Shown: positions 57,974-64,000 of the stretch, one piece after another
How the letters are laid out: the number at the start of each line of letters is the position of its first letter
Numbering within the stretch: position 1 is the stretch's first letter
NCBI GenBank assembly: GCA_000302695.1
Contig: AMFN01000004.1
Coordinates: 496,001-560,000 of the forward strand
Reading direction: 5' to 3'
Source: Enterobacteriaceae bacterium LSJC7
GTDB taxonomy: Bacteria > Pseudomonadota > Gammaproteobacteria > Enterobacterales > Enterobacteriaceae
DNA: 64,000 nt
Notes under the pieces: model-generated
What the model saw: only the letters and a program-made list of their open reading frames with translations
The model's database searches: none
What the model was told of the DNA's origin: nothing
Translations under genes and position numbers: made by a program

Positions 57974-60502
57974 ATGGCGGGGAATGACCGCGAACCTATC
58001 GGACGTAAAGGCAAGTCTGGGCGTTCGGTAAACGAGAAGGCGAGCCGTCGTCGTCTCAGGGAAGAGCAGTATGACGATGAGTACGATGATGATGACTATG
58101 ACGACGAGGAGCCCATGCCACGTAAGGTAAAAAAAGGGCGCACGCCGCGTAAAAAGCGCAGCTGGCTTTGGTTTTTATTGAAATTACTGATTGTGCTGCT
58201 GGTGATTTTTGTTGCCTACGGCGTCTATCTGGACCAGAAAATCCGCAGCCGCATTGACGGCAAAGTCTGGCAGCTCCCGGCGGCAGTGTATGGCCGCATG
58301 GTGAACCTTGAGCCAGATATGCCCTACAGCAAAAATGAGATGGTGAAGCTGCTGGAGGCGACCCAGTACCGCCAGGTAACGCGCATGACGCGACCGGGCG
58401 AGTTTACGGTGCAGGGCAACAATATTGATATGCTGCGCCGTCCGTTCGACTTCCCGGACAGTAAAGAAGGGCAGATTCGCGCGCGCCTGACGTTTAGCAA
58501 CGACAGGCTGGAGTCAATTAAGAACCTCGACACGGGCCGCGAGTTTGGCTTCTTCCGCCTCGACCCGCGCCTGATAACCATGCTCTCCTCGCCCAACGGC
58601 GAGCAGCGTCTGTTTGTGCCGCGCACCGGTTTCCCGGATCTGTTGGTCGATACGCTGGTGGCGACCGAAGACCGCCATTTCTACGAGCACGATGGCATCA
58701 GCCTGTACTCCATTGGCCGCGCCTTCCTGGCGAACATTACCGCCGGGCGTGCGGTGCAGGGCGGCAGTACGCTGACCCAGCAATTGGTGAAAAACCTGTT
58801 TCTCACCAACCAGCGCACGCTGTGGCGTAAGGCTAACGAAGCCTACATGGCGCTGATTATGGACGCGCGCTACGGCAAAGACCGCATTCTGGAACTGTAT
58901 CTGAACGAGGTGTATCTCGGTCAGAGCGGCGACGACCAGATTCGCGGCTTCCCGCTGGCGAGCCTCTATTACTTTGGTCGCCCGGTAGAAGAGCTGAGCC
59001 TCGACCAGCAGGCATTGCTGGTGGGGATGGTGAAAGGGGCGTCGCTGTATAACCCATGGCGTAACCCGAAGCTGGCGCTGGAGCGCCGTAACCTGGTGCT
59101 ACGCCTGCTGCAACAGCAGAAAATCATCGACCAGGAGCTGTATGACATGCTGAGCGCCCGTCCGTTAGGCGTGCAGCCGCGCGGCGGGGTAATTTCACCA
59201 CAGCCTGCTTTTATGCAGATGGTTCGCCAGCAATTGCACGACAAGCTCGGTGATAAGGTGCAGGATCTTTCCGGTGTGAAAATCTTCACCACCTTCGACC
59301 CGGTGGCGCAGGACGCGGCGGAGAAAGCCGTGACCGAAGGCATTCCGGCGCTGATTAAGCAGCGCAAGCTAACTGACCTCGAAAGCGCGATGGTGGTCGT
59401 TGACCGCTTCAGCGGCGAGGTGCGGGCGATGGTCGGCAGCGCGAAACCGGAGTTTGCCGGTTACAACCGTGCCATGCAGGCGCGCCGTTCTATTGGTTCG
59501 TTGGCAAAACCGGCAACCTACCTGACAGCGCTAAGCCAGCCGGATAAATACCGCCTGAACACCTGGATTGCCGATGCGCCGCTTTCCATTCCACAACCAG
59601 GTGGCAAAACCTGGTCACCGCAGAACGACGATCGTCGCTTTAGCGGGCAGGTGATGCTGGTGGACGCGCTGGCGCGCTCCATGAACGTGCCGACGGTTAA
59701 CCTGGGGCTGTCGCTGGGGCTGCCTGCGGTAACCGAAACCTGGATAAAACTTGGTGTGCCGAAAGACCAGCTGACGCCGGTTCCGGCCATGCTGCTTGGG
59801 GCGCTGAACCTGACGCCAGTGGAAGTGGCCCAGGCGTTCCAGACCATCGCCAGCGGCGGTAACCGCGCTGATATGTCGGCGCTGCGCTCGGTGATTGCTG
59901 AAGACGGCACGGCGTTGTACCAGAGCTATCCACAGTCTGAGCGTGCTGTACCGGCGCAGGCGGCGTACATGACGCTGTATACCATGCAGCAGGTGATGCT
60001 GCGTGGCACCGGGCGTGCGCTGGGAGGTAAGTTCCCGAAACTGCACCTGGCGGGTAAAACCGGTACTACCAATAACAATGTGGATACCTGGTTTGCCGGG
60101 ATTGACGGCAAAGAGGTGGTGATTACCTGGGTTGGCCGTGATAACAACCAGCCGACGCGTCTGTATGGCTCCAGCGGCGCGATGTCGATTTACCAGCGCT
60201 ACCTGAGCAACCAGTCACCGATCCCGCTGGACCTGGTGGCGCCGGAAGATATTGTCGATATTGGCGTGGATGAAGCGGGCACCTTCCAGTGCGGCGGCGG
60301 TTTCCGTCAGTTGCCGGTGTGGACCACCAATCCACAGGGACTGTGCCAGCAGAGCCAGCAGCAGGCCGAAGCGCGCAATCCGTTTAGCCAGTCTTCTGAC
60401 CAGCCACAGCAGCAGCAACAGCCGCAGCAGCAGCAGCAGCAGCAGGAACAGAAAAACGACGGTGTCGCTGGCTGGATTAAGGACATGTTCGGTTCAAACT
60501 GA
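57974..60502 (+). CDS. mrcB: MrcB, penicillin-binding protein 1B
   Basis: PBP1b is a bifunctional peptidoglycan synthase. The ATG at 57974 has GGAG seven bases upstream and gives [14 protein letters not shown], 842 aa. Order: a basic then acidic cytoplasmic tail ([13 protein letters not shown]), a membrane helix at about 64-84, the UB2H domain that binds LpoB, the glycosyltransferase domain with catalytic Glu in [13 protein letters not shown], and the transpeptidase with Ser/Lys in [12 protein letters not shown], and KTG in [10 protein letters not shown]. The periplasmic C terminus is Gln-rich (two runs, QQQQQPQ then seven Q) before [14 protein letters not shown]. Terminator follows. Confidence 0.98.
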   Translation: MAGNDREPIGRKGKSGRSVNEKASRRRLREEQYDDEYDDDDYDDEEPMPRKVKKGRTPRKKRSWLWFLLKLLIVLLVIFVAYGVYLDQKIRSRIDGKVWQLPAAVYGRMVNLEPDMPYSKNEMVKLLEATQYRQVTRMTRPGEFTVQGNNIDMLRRPFDFPDSKEGQIRARLTFSNDRLESIKNLDTGREFGFFRLDPRLITMLSSPNGEQRLFVPRTGFPDLLVDTLVATEDRHFYEHDGISLYSIGRAFLANITAGRAVQGGSTLTQQLVKNLFLTNQRTLWRKANEAYMALIMDARYGKDRILELYLNEVYLGQSGDDQIRGFPLASLYYFGRPVEELSLDQQALLVGMVKGASLYNPWRNPKLALERRNLVLRLLQQQKIIDQELYDMLSARPLGVQPRGGVISPQPAFMQMVRQQLHDKLGDKVQDLSGVKIFTTFDPVAQDAAEKAVTEGIPALIKQRKLTDLESAMVVVDRFSGEVRAMVGSAKPEFAGYNRAMQARRSIGSLAKPATYLTALSQPDKYRLNTWIADAPLSIPQPGGKTWSPQNDDRRFSGQVMLVDALARSMNVPTVNLGLSLGLPAVTETWIKLGVPKDQLTPVPAMLLGALNLTPVEVAQAFQTIASGGNRADMSALRSVIAEDGTALYQSYPQSERAVPAQAAYMTLYTMQQVMLRGTGRALGGKFPKLHLAGKTGTTNNNVDTWFAGIDGKEVVITWVGRDNNQPTRLYGSSGAMSIYQRYLSNQSPIPLDLVAPEDIVDIGVDEAGTFQCGGGFRQLPVWTTNPQGLCQQSQQQAEARNPFSQSSDQPQQQQQPQQQQQQQEQKNDGVAGWIKDMFGSN

Positions 60503-60530
60503 TACCTGACGCTGTGGTATTTATCACCAA

Positions 60531-60557
60531 AGCCCGCAACCTATTTGCGGGCTTTTA
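60531..60557 (+). terminator. Rho-independent terminator after mrcB
   Basis: AGCCCGCAA / TTGCGGGCT 9-bp stem followed by TTTATTATATTT; 28 bp after the stop. Confidence 0.88.
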
Positions 60558-60697
60558 TTATATTTGAGATGTTACTTAAGCTTTTGTTGCGTTACGCCGT
60601 GTTGCGCAGAATTGAACTTAAGTAAATAAAGCGTTAATCACCTGTCAATCCTACGGTTGTTTCCTGTGCTGACGGCCTCTCACGCGCCAGGTTGTAC

Positions 60698-60727
60698 TTG
60701 AAAACCGAGCAGCGTTTCGCCTATTAT
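60698..60727 (+). promoter_or_regulatory. fhuA promoter
   Basis: TTGAAA and TATTAT with an 18-bp spacer, 65 bp before the fhuA ATG; the Fur box begins 8 bp after the -10, covering the likely start site. Confidence 0.7.
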
Positions 60728-60734
60728 CCTCGCC

Positions 60735-60753
60735 CATAATAATAATTATCGTT
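60735..60753. promoter_or_regulatory. Fur box of the fhu operon
   Basis: CATAATAATAATTATCGTT resembles the 19-bp Fur consensus GATAATGATAATCATTATC (14 of 19 by eye) and lies at the fhuA transcription start. Iron-dependent repression by Fur is known for fhuA. Confidence 0.8.
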
Positions 60754-60791
60754 TACGTTCTCAGACATCCATTCATTCAGAGAAAATCACA

Positions 60792-63005
60792 ATGGCGCGT
60801 TTACACACTGGCCTGCCGGCCAATGCCTCCGTCTGCCGTCTTGCCGTGCTGGTTGCTGCGGCACTCGGCGGCGTTTCTGCATCTGCCTGGGCTGCAGACA
60901 ATGCTAAAGAAGACACCATCACTGTGACCGCCGGCGCGGCATCAGTCCAGCAGGAAAGCGCCTGGGGACCGGCCCCGACCATCGCTGCTAAACGTACCGC
61001 GACGGCGACCAAAACCGACACGCCAATCGAGAAAACCCCGCAGTCTGTTTCGGTAGTGACCCGTGAAGAGATGGATATGCGCCAGCCGCAAACCGTCAAA
61101 CAGGCTTTGGGCTACACTCCGGGCGTAAATGTGGGGACACGCGGGGCTTCTAACGCTTATGATTATGTGGTGATTCGCGGTTTCGCTCCTCCGGGCCAGA
61201 GCCAGAATAACTATCTGGACGGCCTGAAAATGCAGGGTAACTTTTATAACGATGCAGTTATTGATCCCTATATGCTTGAGCGTGCTGAGTTGATGCGCGG
61301 CCCGACCTCTGTACTTTATGGCAAAAGCAGTCCTGGCGGCATTATCAATATGGTTAGCAAGCGCCCAACCACGGATACAGTTCGCGAAATCCAGTTCAAA
61401 ATGGGGTCTGACAACCTGTTTCAGACCGGTATCGATTTTGGTGGCGCGCTTGATGATGATGGGGAGTTTACCTATCGACTAACTGGTGTGGCACGCTCTA
61501 ACAACTCCATGCAGAACAGTAGTAAAGAGCAGCGCTATGCTATCGCGCCGTCTTTTACCTGGAGCCCGGATAACAATACCCACTTTACCTTCCTGTCTTA
61601 CTTCCAGAACGAACCTGACGTGGGCTACTACGGTTGGTTGCCAAAGGAAGGTACGGTTGAGACGCTGCCAAATGGAAAGCGCCTGAATCGCGATTTCAAT
61701 GAAGGCATTAATAACTCATACACTCGTAATCAGAAGATGGTGGGTTATGCGTTTGATCATACCTTTAATGAGACTTTCACTTTCCGTCAGAATTTGCGCT
61801 TTGCAGAAAATAAAGCCTCACAGCAAACCGTCTATGGCACAGGAATTTGTACAATACAAACCTGCCCGAACGTTCCTGTCGCCGATGTTGGACACTATAT
61901 GTCGCGTGGCACAGTAGTTGATAATGAGCGCTTGCAAAACTTCTCCGTTGATACGCAGCTGGAAAGCCGTTTCGCTACAGGTGAGGTGCGCCACACGCTG
62001 TTATCCGGCGTTGATTTCATGAGAATGCGTAACGATATCAATGCCTTATTTGGATCTGCGCCCGCCCTTGACCTCTACAACCCACAATATACGGATTTTG
62101 TCTTTGATAAGGCCTTGCCTTATCAGATGAATGAAAATAAACAGACCGGGATTTACGTTCAGGACCAGGCGGAATGGGATAAGTGGTTGTTAACACTTGG
62201 GGGGCGCTACGACTGGTCTAAACAGGCAACAACTGTGCGCGGTAGTAATGGCGGATATATTGAGCGCACGGATAGTCAATTTACCTGGCGCAGTGGAATT
62301 AACTACCTGTTTGATAATGGCATAACACCGTATTTTAGCTATAGCCAGTCTTTCGAGCCTAATACGTTTGACTTGTGGAGTACGCCGCGCATGTCTTACG
62401 CGCCGTCTAAGGGCGAGCAGTATGAAGCAGGTGTGAAATACGTACCAAAAGATATGCCAGTGGTGATAACTGGCGCCATTTACCAGCTTACTAAAACGAA
62501 CAATCTGACCTCTGACCCCTCTAATCCTCAGAAGCAGGTCCCGGTGGGAGAAATCCGTTCTCGTGGTCTGGAGCTGGAAGCAAAAGCCGCAATTAACGCC
62601 AATGTTAACGTAACGGCGTCCTACACATATACAGATGCGGAATATACGAAAGACACCAACCTTAAAGGCCGTACTCCAGAGCAGGTGCCGGAACATATGG
62701 CGTCGCTGTGGGGTGATTACACCTTTAACGATGGCCCGCTGTCTGGCCTGACGTTGGGGGCCGGTGGTCGCTATGTTAGCTCCGCTTATGGATCCCCGGA
62801 CAACTCGTTCAAAGTGGGTAGCTATACCTTAGCCGACGCGGTAGTGAAATACGACCTGGCTCGTCTGGGCATGAGTGGTTCCAGTATTGCGCTGAACGTC
62901 AACAACGTGTTCGACCGTAAATACGTTGCCAACTGTTTCCAGGCCTACGGTTGCTTCTGGGGGGCTGAACGCCAGTTTGTGGCAACCGCCACCTTCAGCT
63001 TCTGA
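60792..63005 (+). CDS. fhuA: FhuA, TonB-dependent ferrichrome receptor
   Basis: FhuA is the 22-strand outer-membrane barrel that takes up ferric hydroxamates and serves as receptor for several phages and colicin M in E. coli. 737 aa with a signal peptide cleaved after SAWA (residue 34), TonB box DTITVTA at about 41-47, a plug domain (EKTPQSVSVVTREEM, MRGPTSVLYGKSSPGGIINMVSKRP) and a barrel ending in Phe. Cysteines in CTIQTCPN and CFQAYGC likely form the loop disulfides known from E. coli. Extracellular loops differ most from E. coli, as expected under phage pressure. First gene of fhuACD, below a Fur box. Confidence 0.97.
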   Translation: MARLHTGLPANASVCRLAVLVAAALGGVSASAWAADNAKEDTITVTAGAASVQQESAWGPAPTIAAKRTATATKTDTPIEKTPQSVSVVTREEMDMRQPQTVKQALGYTPGVNVGTRGASNAYDYVVIRGFAPPGQSQNNYLDGLKMQGNFYNDAVIDPYMLERAELMRGPTSVLYGKSSPGGIINMVSKRPTTDTVREIQFKMGSDNLFQTGIDFGGALDDDGEFTYRLTGVARSNNSMQNSSKEQRYAIAPSFTWSPDNNTHFTFLSYFQNEPDVGYYGWLPKEGTVETLPNGKRLNRDFNEGINNSYTRNQKMVGYAFDHTFNETFTFRQNLRFAENKASQQTVYGTGICTIQTCPNVPVADVGHYMSRGTVVDNERLQNFSVDTQLESRFATGEVRHTLLSGVDFMRMRNDINALFGSAPALDLYNPQYTDFVFDKALPYQMNENKQTGIYVQDQAEWDKWLLTLGGRYDWSKQATTVRGSNGGYIERTDSQFTWRSGINYLFDNGITPYFSYSQSFEPNTFDLWSTPRMSYAPSKGEQYEAGVKYVPKDMPVVITGAIYQLTKTNNLTSDPSNPQKQVPVGEIRSRGLELEAKAAINANVNVTASYTYTDAEYTKDTNLKGRTPEQVPEHMASLWGDYTFNDGPLSGLTLGAGGRYVSSAYGSPDNSFKVGSYTLADAVVKYDLARLGMSGSSIALNVNNVFDRKYVANCFQAYGCFWGAERQFVATATFSF

Positions 63006-63060
63006 TTTATCTTTCCTCTCAGGGCACGGTTCGCCGTGCCCTTCAACAGGTTGGCGAGTT

Positions 63061-63858
63061 ATGCAGGATAAACCGAGCGTTCAGGAGGCAACCTTTAGCC
63101 TCAATGATGTCACCTTTCGCGTGCCGGGACGCACGCTGCTGCACTCACTCTCTTTGACCTTCCCCGCCGGTAAAGTCACCGGTCTTATCGGCCACAATGG
63201 TTCTGGTAAATCGACGCTGCTGAAAATGCTGGGCCGCCACCAGAAACCGTCCGAAGGCGACATTCTGCTCGCCGGACAGCCGCTGGACAGCTGGAACAGC
63301 AAAGCTTTTGCCCGCATGGTGGCTTATCTGCCGCAGCAGTTGCCCGCCGCTGAGGGCATGACCGTGCGCGAGCTGGTGGCGATTGGCCGCTATCCGTGGC
63401 ACGGCGCGCTGGGGCGTTTTGGCGTCGCAGACCGTGAAAAGGTGGAGGAAGCCATTTCCCTTGTTGGCCTGAAACCGTTTGCCCATCGGCTGGTGGACAG
63501 TCTCTCCGGCGGCGAACGCCAGCGTGCGTGGATTGCCATGCTGGTGGCCCAGGACAGCCGCTGTCTACTGCTCGACGAACCGACCTCTGCGCTGGACGTT
63601 GCCCACCAGGTGGAAGTGCATGCGCTGATTCACCGCCTGAGCGAACAGCGCGGGCTGACGGTGATTGCGGTGCTGCACGACATCAACATGGCGGCGCGCT
63701 ACTGCGACTGGATGGTGGCGTTGCGCGGCGGTGAAACCATTGCCCAGGGCACCCCTGCGGATATGATGAACAGCGAAACGCTGGAGCAGATTTACGGCAT
63801 CCCGATGGGCATTTTGCCGCATCCGTCGGGCAGTGCGCCGGTCAGTTTCGTCTGGTGA
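63061..63858 (+). CDS. fhuC: FhuC, ferric hydroxamate ABC transporter ATPase
   Basis: FhuC powers FhuB-mediated import of ferric hydroxamates. The ATG at 63061 gives 265 aa, E. coli length; the open frame extends into fhuA but without a ribosome site. Walker A GHNGSGKSTLLKML, signature SLSGGERQRAWIAML, Walker B CLLLDEPTSALDVAHQ, and H-loop VLHDINMAARYC. It lies 55 bp after fhuA, and fhuD starts eight bases after its stop. fhuB lies beyond the window. Confidence 0.98.
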   Translation: MQDKPSVQEATFSLNDVTFRVPGRTLLHSLSLTFPAGKVTGLIGHNGSGKSTLLKMLGRHQKPSEGDILLAGQPLDSWNSKAFARMVAYLPQQLPAAEGMTVRELVAIGRYPWHGALGRFGVADREKVEEAISLVGLKPFAHRLVDSLSGGERQRAWIAMLVAQDSRCLLLDEPTSALDVAHQVEVHALIHRLSEQRGLTVIAVLHDINMAARYCDWMVALRGGETIAQGTPADMMNSETLEQIYGIPMGILPHPSGSAPVSFVW

Positions 63859-63866
63859 GGCCGACA

Positions 63867-64000
63867 ATGTTTGACTCTTCAATCACGCGCCGCCGCTTGC
63901 TGACCGCAATGGCGCTTTCGCCGCTTCTGATGACTCCGGGCATCAGCCGTGCAGGTTTTCCTGAGCTTGAGCGCATTGTGGCGCTGGAATGGCTGCCGGT
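63867..64000 (+). CDS. fhuD: FhuD, hydroxamate-siderophore binding protein (3' end outside window)
   Basis: Only the first 44 codons are present. The start MFDSSITRRRLLTAMALSPLL has a twin-arginine signal (RRRLLTA), as in FhuD, the periplasmic carrier of ferric hydroxamates, and the mature start ELERIVALEWLPV matches. The ATG lies eight bases after the fhuC stop; no strong ribosome site (GAGG at 63857-63860 is about six bases off). The remainder is beyond base 64000. Confidence 0.93.
   Translation, partial: MFDSSITRRRLLTAMALSPLLMTPGISRAGFPELERIVALEWLP

Overview
This 64 kb window is a stretch of enterobacterial (gamma-proteobacterial, Enterobacteriaceae) chromosome. Gene order follows the E. 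coli K-12 2-minute region from ftsA to fhuD almost gene for gene, and most proteins match my memory of the E. coli or Salmonella sequences at near-identical length. I see no rRNA, tRNA, IS element, prophage or CRISPR array. The organism is not E. coli: several E. coli genes of this region (yacH, yadD) are absent, two metabolic cassettes are inserted, and protein sequences diverge throughout. An Enterobacter/Cronobacter/Kosakonia-type relative fits best, but I cannot name the species.

Layout. 1-6.9 kb: end of the division/cell-wall cluster (ftsA partial, ftsZ), lpxC, then secM-secA with its translational arrest control. 6.9-10.2 kb: mutT, the leftward coaE-zapD-yacG group, and guaC. 10.4-16.1 kb: leftward type IV pilus operon ppdD-hofB-hofC, nadC, and the rightward ampD-ampE pair. 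16.1-18.5 kb: an inserted sugar cassette (cytoplasmic GH43 glycosidase plus GPH-family symporter). 18.8-31.5 kb: aromatic amino-acid permease, then pdhR-aceE-aceF-lpd and acnB, i.e. pyruvate dehydrogenase and aconitase. 31.7-36.2 kb: yacL, then a second inserted cassette (KdgT-type permease, four-carbon sugar-acid kinase, PdxA2, DeoR regulator) that looks like a D-threonate catabolic operon. 36.2-44.3 kb: speE-speD, yacC, cueO, gcd, hpt, can. 44.5-50.4 kb: yadG-yadH ABC exporter, yadI, yadE, and leftward panB-panC-panD. 50.5-55.3 kb: leftward pcnB-folK, dksA-gluQ, thpR-sfsA. 55.4-64 kb: hrpB, mrcB and the iron-regulated fhuA-fhuC-fhuD operon (fhuD cut by the window end).

How they work together: the core is housekeeping (division, LPS commitment step, Sec translocation, nucleotide and cofactor synthesis, pyruvate to acetyl-CoA and into the TCA cycle, peptidoglycan synthesis and recycling). 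Control sites readable in the DNA include a PdhR operator and an FNR-like site before pdhR, a TyrR-like box before aroP, a CueR-type promoter with 19-bp spacer before cueO, a consensus CRP site between gcd and hpt, and a Fur box before fhuA.

The least explained part is the 950-bp lpd-acnB interval. It holds an unlisted 39-residue hydrophobic ORF with its own ribosome site and terminator on the minus strand, and a hairpin-rich stretch ending in two tandem rightward terminators that looks like a small RNA gene. Other notable points: a 121-nt conserved-arm RNA structure between pdhR and aceE, a heptanucleotide repeat tract upstream of the pilin gene, a SecM arrest motif missing its usual Phe and Ile, an AUU start for pcnB, and a nested dyad in front of the D-threonate cassette.
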